64,000 nucleotides of DNA from Sulfuricaulis sp. (GCF_024653915.1 NZ_JANLGY010000026.1:1-64000), one strand, 5' to 3'. Shown: positions 44,548 to 54,498, numbered from the stretch's first letter. Made by a program: numbers and translations. Notes: generated by a model from the letters alone, not told the origin.

Positions 44548-45951
44548 TTATTTTGTCCGGTTGTATTTGTCTTCGAACCGCACGATGTCGTCTTCGCCGA
44601 GATAGCTTCCGGATTGCACCTCGATAATTTCGAGCGGGATGTTGCCGAGATTCTCCAGCCGGTGCTTCGTGCCCAGCGGAATATAGGTCGATTGGTTTTC
44701 CGTCAGCATGAACACCTCTTCACCTTTCGTTACTCGGGCCGTTCCCTTGACCACGATCCAGTGTTCGGCACGATGATGATGCATCTGCAACGACAATGCC
44801 GCGCCGGGATTGACCATCAGGCGTTTAACCTGAAAGCGTGGCCCGGCGTCGATCCCTTCATAAGAACCCCATGGGCGATACACTCGCCGGTGCGTTTGAT
44901 ATTCGCTGCGTTTCTCGCTCTTTAATCGACTGACCACTTCTTTCACATCTTGCGCATGATTTTTATGAGCCACCAGGACAGCATCCGGGGTTTCAACAAC
45001 GATAATATCATCGAGCCCTACAGCAGCCAGGAAACGATGTTGCGAAATCAGCAGGGTATTCTGCGTCGCATGCATAAATACATCTCCCTGCACCACGTTC
45101 CCCTCTGCGTCACGCGTGGAGGCCTCCCACAGGGACGACCAGGCGCCGATATCCGACCATCCTGCATCCAGCGCTACTACCGCCGCCCGACTGGTTGCTT
45201 CCATGACGGCGTAATCGATGGAATTTGACTGGCAACTGCCGAATGCCTGCGCATTGATGCGATAGAAGTCAGCATCGCGGTGGCCCTGCTCGTGAGCGGT
45301 TTTGCACGCTTCCAGCATGGCGGGGTGAAATCGTTTCAGTTCGTCGAGCCAGACAGAAGCCAGCATCATGAACATGCCGCTGTTCCACAAATATTCACCT
45401 GAGGTAAAATACTTCTCGGCAGTTTTGGCATCCGGTTTTTCCACAAAAGCTTCAACCGCATTGCCATTTCCACGTTTGATATATCCGTAGCCAGTTTCCG
45501 GCATCGTCGGCACGATGCCAAAGGTAACCAGATGGCCTTTCTGTGCCAGAGAAGCGCCTTCTCCAACAGCGGCATGAAACTTTTGAGTATTCTTGATGAC
45601 ATGATCTGCCGGCATGACCAGCATCAACGCGTCATTGGATGAATGCTTCATAAGCGCCAGCGCGGCCAGCGTCAACGCCGGGGCCGTGTTGCGCCCCGCC
45701 GGTTCCAGAATAATATCCGCCGGAACTTTTCCTATCTGCCGTAATTGCTCGGCAATCAGGAATCGGTGTTCCTCATTACACACCAACAAAGGCGCCGCCA
45801 CTTCTTTCATGCCATCAAGGCGTGAAACCGTTTGCTGGAGCAATGTTTGCTCGCCCAGCAGACACAACAGCTGCTTGGGATAATGTTCGCGTGAAAGCGG
45901 CCATAACCGCGTCCCGGAACCGCCAGACAGAATGACAGGATTGATTTTCAT
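44548..45951 (-). CDS. manC: Mannose-1-phosphate guanylyltransferase/mannose-6-phosphate isomerase
   Basis: A 467-residue two-domain protein (ManC/AlgA/WbpW type). The N-terminal nucleotidyltransferase has [24 protein letters not shown] (6-29). The C-terminal cupin isomerase domain has [16 protein letters not shown] with metal-binding histidines. It makes GDP-mannose for the GDP-fucose branch. The bifunctional form supplies both steps from fructose-6-phosphate except phosphomannomutase, which is not in the window. Confidence 0.94.
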   Translation of the reverse strand: MKINPVILSGGSGTRLWPLSREHYPKQLLCLLGEQTLLQQTVSRLDGMKEVAAPLLVCNEEHRFLIAEQLRQIGKVPADIILEPAGRNTAPALTLAALALMKHSSNDALMLVMPADHVIKNTQKFHAAVGEGASLAQKGHLVTFGIVPTMPETGYGYIKRGNGNAVEAFVEKPDAKTAEKYFTSGEYLWNSGMFMMLASVWLDELKRFHPAMLEACKTAHEQGHRDADFYRINAQAFGSCQSNSIDYAVMEATSRAAVVALDAGWSDIGAWSSLWEASTRDAEGNVVQGDVFMHATQNTLLISQHRFLAAVGLDDIIVVETPDAVLVAHKNHAQDVKEVVSRLKSEKRSEYQTHRRVYRPWGSYEGIDAGPRFQVKRLMVNPGAALSLQMHHHRAEHWIVVKGTARVTKGEEVFMLTENQSTYIPLGTKHRLENLGNIPLEIIEVQSGSYLGEDDIVRFEDKYNRTK

Positions 45952-45987
45952 GAACGCAGAATTTTCACCATCAGGAAAGGGAATTCA

Positions 45988-46998
45988 TCAGGCGATGCCG
46001 TGATATGACTTGTACCACTCCACAAAGCGGGCAATGCCATGCTCAACGGAAGTACCTGGTCGGAAACCGACATCATTTTCAAGACTGTCGACATTGGCTG
46101 TGGTTGCCGGTACATCCCCATTCTGCATTGGCAGCATTTCCAGCTTGGCCTTCTTTCCGAGGCATTTTTCCAGTACTTCGATGTAGCGCATCAATTCGAC
46201 CGGCTGATTATTGCCAATATTATAGATACGATAAGGAGCGTAGCTGGTGGCCGGGTCAGGCGCCTTACCAGACCAGGTCGAGTCGGGCTGAGCCGGACGG
46301 TCAATCACGCGGATAACTCCCTCAACAATGTCATCGACGTAAGTGAAATCACGGATCATCTTTCCGTGATTAAACACAGGTATCGCTGCTCCTTCCAGTA
46401 TGCCCTTGGTAAACAAGAAGAGTGCCATGTCCGGCCTTCCCCAAGGACCATAAACCGTAAAGAACCGCAAACCGGTGCACGGCAACCGGTACAAATGCGC
46501 ATAACTGTGCGCCATGAGTTCATTGGCCTTTTTGGAAGCGGCATACAGAGAGACAGGATGATCCACGTTGTCATGCTCGGAAAAAGGCAGCTTCGTGTTG
46601 GCACCATAGACTGAACTTGAAGAGGCAAATACCAGGTGCTTGACGCCATTATGCCGACAGCCTTCAAGGATATTACAGAAACCGACCAGATTGGCATCGA
46701 CATAAGCCTCTGGATTGGTAATGGAATACCTTACGCCGGCCTGTGCCGCCAGATGCATCACCGCATCAAATTTCTCTTTGCGGAATAATTCAGCCATCCC
46801 CGTCCGGTTGACGATATCCAGCTTTTCAAACCGGAACTGGTGATGATCAATCGTGCGTTTAAGGCGGGCCTCCTTGAGATGAACATCGTAATAATCGTTC
46901 ATATTATCGATTCCATACACCGTATCGCCCCGCTCCAGCAGTCTGAGCGCAAGTGCCGAACCAATAAACCCGGCAACTCCAGTGATCAGAATCTTCAT
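45988..46998 (-). CDS. UDP-glucuronate 4-epimerase-like protein
   Basis: A 336-residue extended SDR with [33 protein letters not shown] and the Tyr/Lys site in [19 protein letters not shown]. This pattern is characteristic of UDP-GlcA 4-epimerases (WbnF/LpsL type), giving UDP-GalA. The second ATG (46998) has AAGG eight bases upstream; the ATG at 47004 is too close to it. First sugar gene after the ops element. Confidence 0.88.
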   Translation of the reverse strand: MKILITGVAGFIGSALALRLLERGDTVYGIDNMNDYYDVHLKEARLKRTIDHHQFRFEKLDIVNRTGMAELFRKEKFDAVMHLAAQAGVRYSITNPEAYVDANLVGFCNILEGCRHNGVKHLVFASSSSVYGANTKLPFSEHDNVDHPVSLYAASKKANELMAHSYAHLYRLPCTGLRFFTVYGPWGRPDMALFLFTKGILEGAAIPVFNHGKMIRDFTYVDDIVEGVIRVIDRPAQPDSTWSGKAPDPATSYAPYRIYNIGNNQPVELMRYIEVLEKCLGKKAKLEMLPMQNGDVPATTANVDSLENDVGFRPGTSVEHGIARFVEWYKSYHGIA

Positions 46999-47039
46999 GC
47001 TCATTACCTTAATGATGCGTTACGCTATACGAATTCTGG

Positions 47040-47051
47040 CACGCTACCGCC
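47040..47051 (-). promoter_or_regulatory. ops (JUMPstart) element for RfaH antitermination
   Basis: The minus strand reads GGCGGTAGCGTG exactly, the 12-base ops sequence at the 3' end of JUMPstart. There RfaH is recruited to paused RNA polymerase in E. coli rfa, capsule and hemolysin operons. It lies 41 bases before the first sugar gene start (46998) and downstream of an RfaH-like gene. A 12-base match at this place is very unlikely to be chance. Confidence 0.85.
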
Positions 47052-47086
47052 ATGCAGAACACCCGGTTCCACACAGATCAACAAAT

Positions 47087-47116
47087 CTATCACAACCATG
47101 GACTTTACCCGTCCAA
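47087..47116 (-). promoter_or_regulatory. Possible promoter upstream of ops
   Basis: On the minus strand TTGGAC (47111-47116) and TGATAG (47087-47092) are spaced by 18 bases, placing a start about 30 bases before the ops element. The boxes are only moderate matches, so transcription could instead continue from the regulator gene. Confidence 0.3.
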
Positions 47117-47143
47117 ACGGATATCGCCTGATTGTCGTAAAAT

Positions 47144-47746
47144 CTATTCCAGACGCAAAATATCTGGAATCAGTATGCGTTCCTTGTCGACTTCCTTGAG
47201 CAATTGCTCGTAACTGAGCAACGGCGAATTCAATTCGGTCAATACACAACCATCATACGCATCGGCCTGTTGCAGCGAGCGCCAGACGGAAACACCGGCA
47301 AAACGACGGCGCTCGGTATGAGGGTCCAGAATTCCGACAATATGGACATCCTGCTCCTGCGCACGCAGTGTGGCGATCTCGGCAAGATCTGACATTCCAC
47401 ACAACAGGATCCTCTGCCAACCACGTTCCTCGCATTTATTGAAAACATTCACGCAGGAATCACCGGCACGTCGATAGAACGCAAAAGACGTGGACAGGTA
47501 TAACGCGGTGAGCCGGCTTTTTTCCGTGAAGCCTTTCGGCGTCAGATAGTAGAGGTAGCGATTGGCAGGGGCCTCGCTGATTTTGATGAAGCCTTTGCGG
47601 ATACAGCGCTTGAGGTAGGAATTGGCCAGTCCCAGGGCGATGCCCATGTTGCTGGCCAGACGGCGCTGACTGACATTGCTTTGCTTGCCGACGGCTTCCA
47701 GCAGTTCCAACATCCGTTGTTCTTCCCGGTCAGCCTTGGTGTTCAT
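47144..47746 (-). CDS. Winged-helix (MarR-like) EPS regulator with Rossmann-like domain
   Basis: A 200-residue protein. Residues about 12-75 form a winged helix-turn-helix (SQRRLASNMGIALGLANSYL, then YLTPKGFTEKSRL), resembling MarR-family EPS-associated regulators. Residues about 110-195 look like a nucleotide-binding Rossmann half (RILLCGMSDLAEI, IVGILD). The second domain may sense a nucleotide sugar or cofactor; that is inference. The ATG at 47746 is favoured and lies inside a perfect 19-base palindrome, suggesting autoregulation. It sits between rfaH and the ops element. Confidence 0.78.
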   Translation of the reverse strand: MNTKADREEQRMLELLEAVGKQSNVSQRRLASNMGIALGLANSYLKRCIRKGFIKISEAPANRYLYYLTPKGFTEKSRLTALYLSTSFAFYRRAGDSCVNVFNKCEERGWQRILLCGMSDLAEIATLRAQEQDVHIVGILDPHTERRRFAGVSVWRSLQQADAYDGCVLTELNSPLLSYEQLLKEVDKERILIPDILRLE

Positions 47747-47757
47747 AATATGAACAC
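47739..47757. promoter_or_regulatory. 19-bp palindrome over regulator start codon
   Basis: GTGTTCATA-A-TATGAACAC is a perfect inverted repeat (arms 47739-47747 and 47749-47757) covering the ATG of the winged-helix regulator. Size and symmetry fit the operator of a dimeric MarR-like protein. A loose promoter-like TTGACC (47776-47781) lies just upstream. Confidence 0.6.
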
Positions 47758-47797
47758 TATAACCCCCATCTGCCCCGGTCAAGTACACATGCGTGTC

Positions 47798-48334
47798 CTA
47801 GGCTGGCTCAATAGAGGCAGAATTAACTCTGGTAAGGGCTTTTCGGCCCAACACATCCAGCAGCACTGTCACGCGATCACGGCTGCCGGAGGCCTGAAAA
47901 ATCCCTTCATACCCGGCAAAACCACCTTGGGTTATTCGTACGCGACTTCCAGGTTTGTACTCCTCCACGGGGAGAATTTGTAGTCCCTGCATATCCTCGC
48001 GAGACCGAAGCAGAGTGACGAGATCGTCTGGAACACGCGCGGCCGAGCGACCAAATCTTACGATGGAAACCACTCCCAAGGTGGAGCGGATCGGGGCCCA
48101 ATTGTCAGTTTGGCGGTTGAGATGAATAAACAGATACCGAGGGAACATCGGAGCTATCAATACGACACGCCTCCCCTGACGTCGGCGCGCATCGCGCATG
48201 ATGGGAAGGTAGGATTCGAATCCTTGACGGGTCAGATTTTCACGGGCGACGGATTCTTGACGCGGCTTGCAATAAACCAGATACCAGTCCCTCGCCGCGG
48301 GGTCATTCGTCGCCGTTTTCAAGTTCAGTATCAA
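47798..48334 (-). CDS. rfaH: RfaH-like transcription antiterminator (NusG paralogue)
   Basis: A 178-residue NusG-family protein with N-terminal NGN domain (WYLVYCKPRQE, 17-27; APMFPRYLFIH, 61-71; TLGVVSIVRFG, 85-95) and C-terminal KOW domain (123-177). MFPRYLF and the VVSIVRFG strand match RfaH rather than housekeeping NusG. RfaH binds polymerase at ops sites and suppresses termination over long operons. Start overlaps the upstream dehydrogenase stop (ATGA). An ops element lies about 750 bases downstream. Confidence 0.88.
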   Translation of the reverse strand: MILNLKTATNDPAARDWYLVYCKPRQESVARENLTRQGFESYLPIMRDARRRQGRRVVLIAPMFPRYLFIHLNRQTDNWAPIRSTLGVVSIVRFGRSAARVPDDLVTLLRSREDMQGLQILPVEEYKPGSRVRITQGGFAGYEGIFQASGSRDRVTVLLDVLGRKALTRVNSASIEPA

Positions 48335-49632
48335 AGCCTCCAGACATGCATGCCGGCATCGGTGAATACTTTGGCATCGAAGCGTGCCTTGACATCAATA
48401 AAACAACCGCCACGCTCAAGCTTCTTGAGATACACATCCGTTCCCATGCCGAGAAACGACTTATGCGCCACGGCAGCCACAATCGCCTTGGCCTTGGGCA
48501 AGGATTCCCATGAGATCAACTCAATCCCGTACTCGTGCCGCGCTTCCTCGGCGTTGGCAACCGGATCGTGCACGGAGACTTTCACGCCATATGACAGCAG
48601 TTCATTGACGACATCGATCACGCGTGTGTTCCGGGAGTCCGGGCAATCCTCCTTGAAGGTGATTCCCATGACAATGACATGACTACCGTTGACAGAATGT
48701 CCCGCCTGGATGATCTGCTTGATAGTTTGCTCGGCAATATATTTTCCCATGCTGTCATTGATTCGGCGCCCGGCCAGAATCACTTCCGGATGGTAACCCA
48801 TGCGTTCAGCTTTTTGCGTCAGGTAATAGGGGTCAACGCCGATACAATGGCCACCGACCAGTCCGGGCCGAAAGGGCAGAAAGTTCCATTTCGTGCCTGC
48901 GGCTTCCAGCACCTCGAGAGTGTCTATCCCCAGTTTATGAAAAATAATGGCGAGTTCGTTCATCAGGGCAATATTCAGGTCACGCTGGGTGTTTTCAATT
49001 ACCTTGGCCGCCTCGGCTGCCTTGATGCTGGAAGTACGGCATACACCCGCCGTAATGATGAGCTCATACAGTTGTGCGACCGTTTCCAGCGTGGAAGCAT
49101 TATCGCCTGAAACGACTTTTTTAATGGTCGTCAGCGTATGCACCTTGTCTCCCGGGTTGATGCGCTCGGGCGAATAACCGACATGGAAATCCTGCATCCA
49201 GCGCATGCCGGAACCCTTCTCAAGCACCGGAATGCATTCCTCTTCCGTAGCTCCCGGATATACAGTAGATTCGAAAATAACAATGGCGCCTCTCTTCATA
49301 TGCGGCGCAATCAATTCACAAGCGGAGTGCAAGGGGCTGAAGTCGGGCTGGTGCGCGTCATCCACGGGGGTGGGCACAGCCACGATAATAAAATCCGCCG
49401 GCGCCATGTCAGCTGGATTGCTCGAATATCCTAGCTTGCCGGCGGCACGCAGGTCTTCCTCTCCCACGCCGCCGGTCGGATCCTGGCAACGGCGATAACT
49501 GGCAAGTTTTGCCTCGTTAAGATCATATCCGATCGTTGTCATTCGCTTTCCAAACTCAACCGCAAGCGGCAAACCCACGTAACCCAGTCCCACGACAGCA
49601 ACCGTTTTATTTTCCAGCTCAGTTTTTTTCAT
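48331..49632 (-). CDS. tviB: UDP-N-acetylhexosamine dehydrogenase (TviB/WbpO type)
   Basis: A 433-residue nucleotide-sugar dehydrogenase with cofactor motif VGLGYVGLP (14-22), AKVIENTQRDLNIALMNE with Lys210/Asn214, and the catalytic Cys263 in GGHCIGVDPYY (260-270). The GHCIGVDPYYL form is that of TviB/WbpO, which oxidise UDP-GalNAc or UDP-GlcNAc to the uronic acid. This intact Cys contrasts with the other family member at 17912-19219. It heads the locus and is coupled to the rfaH-like gene. Confidence 0.9.
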   Translation of the reverse strand: MKKTELENKTVAVVGLGYVGLPLAVEFGKRMTTIGYDLNEAKLASYRRCQDPTGGVGEEDLRAAGKLGYSSNPADMAPADFIIVAVPTPVDDAHQPDFSPLHSACELIAPHMKRGAIVIFESTVYPGATEEECIPVLEKGSGMRWMQDFHVGYSPERINPGDKVHTLTTIKKVVSGDNASTLETVAQLYELIITAGVCRTSSIKAAEAAKVIENTQRDLNIALMNELAIIFHKLGIDTLEVLEAAGTKWNFLPFRPGLVGGHCIGVDPYYLTQKAERMGYHPEVILAGRRINDSMGKYIAEQTIKQIIQAGHSVNGSHVIVMGITFKEDCPDSRNTRVIDVVNELLSYGVKVSVHDPVANAEEARHEYGIELISWESLPKAKAIVAAVAHKSFLGMGTDVYLKKLERGGCFIDVKARFDAKVFTDAGMHVWRL

Positions 49633-49687
49633 GCTTTAATGCTCAAATGCTAAAAATAGATACTGATCACTTGAAACGGCTGATACC

Positions 49688-50680
49688 TTAATCCCCCGAC
49701 AAACGGGAAATGTATCGGCCAACCCCCTCTTCTACCGTCAAAAAAGTCTTCTTGTAACCGGCGCGGCGGAGTGCCGTGATGTCCGCCTGCGTGAAGCTCT
49801 GATACTTGCCCTTGAGTGATTCCGGGAACGGTATGTATTCAACCTGGCGATCATCTTGAAGCGTTTTAATGCTCGCCGGCGGCTTGCCGGCGCGTTTCCG
49901 GAAGCTGTTAATCACAGCAGCTGCCACGTCGTTGAATGGCTGGGCCCGACCGGTACCCACGTTGAAAATGCCGCTCTTTTGCGGGTGGTCCAGGAAAAAA
50001 AGGTTCACGGCCATGACATCCTCGACGGAAATAAAATCCCGCCGCTGTTCTCCGTCACCAAACCCGTCGCAACCCTCGAACAGCTTGACCTTGCCGGAAT
50101 CGCGTAACTGGTTGAAATGATGGAATGCCACCGACGCCATACGCCCCTTGTGCTGCTCGCGGTCGCCGTAAACATTGAAATAACGGAAGCCAACAATCTG
50201 CGCGGTCTTTTTAGGCAGGAGGCGACGCACATACTGATCGAACTGCCACTTGGAGTATCCGTAGACGTTGAGTGGCGACTCATGCTCACGTAATTCACGA
50301 AAGACTTTGCCGGTACCGTAAACGGCCGCCGAAGAAGCATAGAGATAAGGAATGCGCTTATCCTGACAGTAATGCAACAGGACTTTGGAATATTCGTAGT
50401 TGTTACCCATCATATAAACACCATTATGTTCCATGGTGTCGGAACAGGCGCCCTCGTGCAGGATGGCCTTGAATTTCTTTTTGAAATAGCCGCTGTTAAC
50501 TTGCTCGAGAAAATCGCGCTTGTCGAGATAATCCGCAATTTCACAATCCACCAGATTCCTGAATTTGTCGCCGTGCTCCAGATCGTCCACAACGATAATA
50601 TCTTTTTCGCCACGTTCATTGAGGGCCTTGACCAGATTGGCCCCGATAAAACCGGCTCCACCCGTAACGACGTACATCAT
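49688..50680 (-). CDS. hldD: ADP-L-glycero-D-manno-heptose 6-epimerase
   Basis: A 330-residue HldD/RfaD. Signatures: [24 protein letters not shown] and the Tyr/Lys site in [15 protein letters not shown], followed by [14 protein letters not shown]. It makes the ADP-L,D-heptose used in the lipopolysaccharide core. This ADP-heptose route is separate from the GDP-heptose genes further left. Start overlaps the hldE stop by four bases. Confidence 0.94.
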   Translation of the reverse strand: MMYVVTGGAGFIGANLVKALNERGEKDIIVVDDLEHGDKFRNLVDCEIADYLDKRDFLEQVNSGYFKKKFKAILHEGACSDTMEHNGVYMMGNNYEYSKVLLHYCQDKRIPYLYASSAAVYGTGKVFRELREHESPLNVYGYSKWQFDQYVRRLLPKKTAQIVGFRYFNVYGDREQHKGRMASVAFHHFNQLRDSGKVKLFEGCDGFGDGEQRRDFISVEDVMAVNLFFLDHPQKSGIFNVGTGRAQPFNDVAAAVINSFRKRAGKPPASIKTLQDDRQVEYIPFPESLKGKYQSFTQADITALRRAGYKKTFLTVEEGVGRYISRLSGD

Positions 50681-51639
50681 CCCTCCTGCAAAGACAGTTC
50701 GTGCAAAATTTCCGCGGGGCTCGCCGTCGCCGCACCGAGCTTACCGACGACGATGCCCGCGGCGATGTTGGCCAGCTGCAGGGCGTCTTCCAGCCCGCTG
50801 CCAACGGCCCAAGCGCAGCCGATCGCCGCGATCACCGTATCGCCGGCGCCTGTCACGTCAAACACTTCCTGGGCGCGCGCCGGGATATGCAGGGCCCGTC
50901 CACCCTTTTGCACCAGACTCATGCCTTTCTCGCCGCGTGTCACCAGAATACCACCCAGGTCCAGATCCTGGATCAGCTTTACGGCCCGCCGCTCAAGATC
51001 AGCGTCGTCGCGGAAACGGCCGGCCACCTGTTCGAATTCCTTGCGGTTCGGGGTGATCAGGTTCGCACCGCGGTAACCACTGTAATCGTCGCCCTTGGGA
51101 TCGATCACCACCGGACGGGAGACAGCACGCGCCGCCTGGATCATTTCCTGGATGTTGCTCAATCCGCCCTTGCCATAATCCGAAACGATGACGGCATCGT
51201 ATTCAGGAAGATGCTTGAGGTAGTTGTCGAGAAGTTTGACGCGTGCGTCCTTGCTGACCGGGCTGTCAAAATCGATCCGCAACATTTGCTGGTGCAGATG
51301 TTTGGAAACGACGCGCAACTTGACGGTCGTATTCACCAACTTGTCCCGCTCCAGGCGACAGTGGATGTCGTCCTTGTCCAGCAGCTGCTCGAGGCTGTCC
51401 GCTTCGCGGTCGTCACCGCTGATGGAAAACAGGGTGCACGCGGCACCCAGCTTGCGCACGTTCCGCGCCACGTTGGCGGCGCCGCCTGGAAGCTCTTTTG
51501 CTTCCTTCACTGCCACCACGGGCACCGGCGCCTCGGGCGAAATGCGCTCAACGTCGCCGTACCAGTAGCGGTCGAGCATGGCATCGCCCACAACCAATAC
51601 CTTGGCACGGGCAATTTTTTCAAGAAGCGGCGGCAGCAT
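50677..51639 (-). CDS. hldE: D-glycero-beta-D-manno-heptose-7-phosphate kinase (HldE domain I only)
   Basis: A 320-residue PfkB-family kinase: [39 protein letters not shown] and the anion-hole motif [12 protein letters not shown]. It corresponds to the kinase half of E. coli HldE; the C-terminal adenylyltransferase domain is absent, so that function must be a separate gene outside the window. The ATG at 51639 is chosen from the homologous N-terminus. Precedes hldD. Confidence 0.9.
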   Translation of the reverse strand: MLPPLLEKIARAKVLVVGDAMLDRYWYGDVERISPEAPVPVVAVKEAKELPGGAANVARNVRKLGAACTLFSISGDDREADSLEQLLDKDDIHCRLERDKLVNTTVKLRVVSKHLHQQMLRIDFDSPVSKDARVKLLDNYLKHLPEYDAVIVSDYGKGGLSNIQEMIQAARAVSRPVVIDPKGDDYSGYRGANLITPNRKEFEQVAGRFRDDADLERRAVKLIQDLDLGGILVTRGEKGMSLVQKGGRALHIPARAQEVFDVTGAGDTVIAAIGCAWAVGSGLEDALQLANIAAGIVVGKLGAATASPAEILHELSLQEG

Positions 51640-51762
51640 GTTTGTTAATTTTCTTGGTAATGAATCTATCGCCCGATGCACATCGATCTTGCCGGGCAGG
51701 GAATTAAAGGTATTATCGGGGCATTTCTCATGGCTGTCGATTGGTGACGTTCCAATAAAGAT

Positions 51763-52461
51763 TCAACGGATCAGGATTTCACGGTTGATGGCGTCCAGCA
51801 CCGCCGCGGGATCCGGGGCGCGCGTCACCGGCCGACCAATCACCAGATAATCCGCGCCTTCGGTCACGGCATCCACCGGCGTGCGCGTGCGGCGCTGGTC
51901 GTCCATGGCATCTCCGGCCTGTCTGATGCCTGGGGTAACCAGAACAAATTCCTTCCCGAAGCGGCGACGTAACAGCGCCGCTTCGAGAGGCGAGCACACC
52001 ACACCATTCAAACCGGCGTCCTGAGCAATGCCCGCCAAACGTTCCACCTGACGTTCGGTTCCACGCGCAAGCCCAATCTCGGGCAACTCATCATCGTTGT
52101 GGCTGGTCAAAAGTGTCACGCCGACCAGCAATGGACGATGCTTCGAACGTTCAATGGCTTCACGCGCCGCCACCAGCATTCTTTTCCCGCCGAGGACATG
52201 CACATTCAGCATCCACACGCCCAGCTCAGCCGCCTGCGAGCAGGCATGCGCAACAGTAGTAGGTATATCGTGGTATTTCAGGTCAAGAAAAACGTCAAAA
52301 TTCCGGGCCGCCAGATGCTCCACCAGGCCGGGACCGGCCGCGGTAAAAAGCTCCATCCCGACCTTGAGCCGGCATCGTGAGGGCGTTACGCGTTTGACGA
52401 ATGCCTTCGCCGTATCGGCGTCGGTGAAATCCAGGGCGACAATAACACGCGGATCCGCCAT
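51763..52461 (-). CDS. pyrF: Orotidine-5'-phosphate decarboxylase
   Basis: A 232-residue PyrF, last step of UMP synthesis. VIVALDFTDAD at the N-terminus and the catalytic Lys/Asp tetrad in FLDLKYHDIPTTV are clear, and LVTPGIR with a C-terminal DYLVIGRPVT provides the phosphate site. The ATG at 52461 shares bases with the lapB stop (TGATG); the longer frame is a continuation into lapB. This adjacency to lapAB is conserved in gammaproteobacteria. Confidence 0.95.
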   Translation of the reverse strand: MADPRVIVALDFTDADTAKAFVKRVTPSRCRLKVGMELFTAAGPGLVEHLAARNFDVFLDLKYHDIPTTVAHACSQAAELGVWMLNVHVLGGKRMLVAAREAIERSKHRPLLVGVTLLTSHNDDELPEIGLARGTERQVERLAGIAQDAGLNGVVCSPLEAALLRRRFGKEFVLVTPGIRQAGDAMDDQRRTRTPVDAVTEGADYLVIGRPVTRAPDPAAVLDAINREILIR

Positions 52462-53627
52462 CACTCCTCCTGCACCGGCTTGATGGTGTTCCAGTGATTG
52501 CACCCGGGGCACATCCAGTGGAGTGCTTTCCCTTTGAAGCCGCACTCCCCACAGGCATAACCGAGATGCTGCGTGCGCAGCTCCTCGATAATGCCCTTCA
52601 GCATCAGCAGATCGTTGCGGGCAGAGTCTTTGGCCTTGATCAGATTGAGCTCCAGTAACTTGTGCAATCCATGAACATTCGGCGTGCGGCGCAGCCATTC
52701 GATAATGAATTTCTCCGCTGCCTCGACACCTTCACGGCTGCTGATGACATCGGCAAAAGTCAAAGCAAGCGACACCCCGCCATGGCGTCGCAGAGCGACA
52801 TTAAAATAATCATAAAGTCCCTGCTCATCGCCCAGCTGCCGGAACGCTTCAGCGATTCGCTCGGCTACCTCGCCCAGGTAATGGATATCCTGTTTCTCAA
52901 TCTGCTGCCACTGCTCTATCGCACGAGGGTGATTGCCTTCCAGGACATCGACATCGCCGAGCAAAATACTGGCACGAACACATTTGTCATCCGCCGCCAA
53001 TGCTTGCTTCAGGCGATCGCGCGCGGAAGAGCGATTGTTTCGCGCAACATCCATTTCCGCCAGTTCACAGAAAAAATGAGCAACCATGTTGTCCAGGTTA
53101 CGGCCCGACGCGCGCGCCAGCTTGCGCACCACGGAAATCGACTTTTCCCATTCCTTTTCCTGCTGATAGATGTGCAATAACATCCGCAGCGCCAATTCGC
53201 TGTGGGCGCGAATCTCGGCGAGCTCCAGAAACAGGTTTTCGGCTCTGTCGAAGAGACCGGCCTTGAAATAATCCTGGCCCAGTTCCAGTAACGCCTGACT
53301 GCGTTGCTCCTTGTCGAGCGTGGGCCGGGCTATCAGGTTCTGGTGAATGCGAATGGCGCGCTCAACTTCACCGCGGCGACGAAAAAGATTTCCCAGCGCG
53401 AGATGGGTCTCCACGGTATCCGAATTGACTTCCAGTACTCGAATAAACACCTCAATGGCCTTGTCGGGCTGCTCGTTCAGCAGGAAATTGAGGCCCTTGA
53501 AATAGGCGGAAGGGAGATCGAGAGTACTCTGGACGCGCCGTCTCTGTTCAAGCCGCGCCACATACCAGCCGGATGCCGCCGCCAGCGGTAACAACAGCCA
53601 CAACAAATCGTTGGCATCAAATGACAT
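52461..53627 (-). CDS. lapB: Lipopolysaccharide assembly protein B
   Basis: A 388-residue LapB/YciM: N-terminal membrane anchor (LLWLLLPLAAASGWYVA), a series of TPR repeats and a C-terminal rubredoxin-like metal site with two CxxC pairs (ACGECGFKGK and MCPGCNHW). In E. coli it works with FtsH to control LpxC turnover and lipopolysaccharide synthesis. It overlaps lapA upstream and pyrF downstream. Confidence 0.93.
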   Translation of the reverse strand: MSFDANDLLWLLLPLAAASGWYVARLEQRRRVQSTLDLPSAYFKGLNFLLNEQPDKAIEVFIRVLEVNSDTVETHLALGNLFRRRGEVERAIRIHQNLIARPTLDKEQRSQALLELGQDYFKAGLFDRAENLFLELAEIRAHSELALRMLLHIYQQEKEWEKSISVVRKLARASGRNLDNMVAHFFCELAEMDVARNNRSSARDRLKQALAADDKCVRASILLGDVDVLEGNHPRAIEQWQQIEKQDIHYLGEVAERIAEAFRQLGDEQGLYDYFNVALRRHGGVSLALTFADVISSREGVEAAEKFIIEWLRRTPNVHGLHKLLELNLIKAKDSARNDLLMLKGIIEELRTQHLGYACGECGFKGKALHWMCPGCNHWNTIKPVQEE

Positions 53628-53913
53628 CTTTGATGGGGAGTGCGCGCAGATTGATGACTTCCTGCTCTATGTGGCGGATTTCCTTGCGTGCCTGCACCAG
53701 CTGACGCTGCATCCGCACCACCATCCGCAGACTGGCGATATAGCCGGCCACCACGCCAATGGCAAAACTGGTCAGCAGCGCCAGTGACAACGGCCCGCTC
53801 CAGTTGAGACCGAAGTAATAATTCAGCTCGACCAGCTGTTTGTTTTGAATGGCAAACGCGATGCCGATGAGCAGAATGAGAATCGCCAGAATCGTGTAAA
53901 TGATCCGCTTCAT
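53617..53913 (-). CDS. lapA: Lipopolysaccharide assembly protein A
   Basis: A 98-residue protein with two membrane helices (IIYTILAILILLIGIAFAI and GPLSLALLTSFAIGVVAGYI) and a C-terminal coiled segment (RMQRQLVQARKEIRHIEQEV). This is the LapA/YciS layout. The ATG at 53913 matches the normal MKR-I-IY start. It overlaps lapB by 11 bases, the conserved arrangement. Confidence 0.92.
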   Translation of the reverse strand: MKRIIYTILAILILLIGIAFAIQNKQLVELNYYFGLNWSGPLSLALLTSFAIGVVAGYIASLRMVVRMQRQLVQARKEIRHIEQEVINLRALPIKDVI

Positions 53914-53982
53914 GATGCCTCCTTGAACCGGCCGCACCACTGTGCCGCCGTCTAGTGGTCAGTGTGTCTTATTTTTGGTCAC

Positions 53983-54016
53983 AAAAAAACGGCATGGGTG
54001 ACACACATGCCGTTTT
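53983..54016 (-). terminator. Intrinsic terminator after ihfB
   Basis: Perfect 11-base arms (53986-53996 with 54006-54016) with a 9-base loop, followed on the minus strand by seven T residues (53983-53989). It lies 26 bases past the ihfB stop and before lapA, so lapAB is partly insulated or read through. Confidence 0.88.
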
Positions 54017-54041
54017 GCGATCCGCACCCGGGAAAGTCGCG

Positions 54042-54329
54042 TCACTCTGTGCCGTTATTGACGCGCTCCCGTAATTCCTTGCCAGGCTTGAAATGGGGAA
54101 CAAACTTGTCCGGCACCTGTACCGCCGCCCCGGTCTTGGGGTTGCGGCCCGTCCGCGGCGGCCGGTAGTGCAGGGAAAAGCTGCCAAAACCCCGCACCTC
54201 GATACGGTCTCCCGAGGACAGCGCGGCTGACATCTGTTCCAGCAATTCCTTGACCGCCAGCTCCACGTCCCGGTAATCCAGTTGTGGTTGCTTGGCCGCG
54301 AGCAAACTGATTAGTTCTGATTTTGTCAT
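54042..54329 (-). CDS. ihfB: Integration host factor subunit beta
   Basis: A 95-residue HU/IHF DNA-bending protein starting [39 protein letters not shown] is split here only by the usual beta-arm, with the conserved Pro at the arm tip. IhfB pairs with IhfA. ATG at 54329; a promoter-like pair of boxes lies just upstream and a strong terminator downstream. The rpsA-ihfB order is conserved. Confidence 0.96.
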   Translation of the reverse strand: MTKSELISLLAAKQPQLDYRDVELAVKELLEQMSAALSSGDRIEVRGFGSFSLHYRPPRTGRNPKTGAAVQVPDKFVPHFKPGKELRERVNNGTE

Positions 54330-54339
54330 ACTCACTCTA

Positions 54340-54368
54340 CCTATAGAAAATAAGTAGAAAGATATCAA
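54340..54368 (-). promoter_or_regulatory. Candidate ihfB promoter
   Basis: On the minus strand TTGATA (54363-54368) and TATAGG (54340-54345) are spaced by 17 bases, with the predicted start a few bases before the ihfB ATG, giving a very short leader. The -35 matches well; the -10 is moderate. Confidence 0.45.
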
Positions 54369-54498
54369 GGACTTTTGGCAGAGAAAGCACAGATTTCCCC
54401 CGCCCTGGTCCTAGCCACAAACCGCACGATAACCCTAATTTATCCATTCTGGCGCGTGAAATTCGGCATTTCCGTGCCAGCCGCTCAAGGTACGCGCC

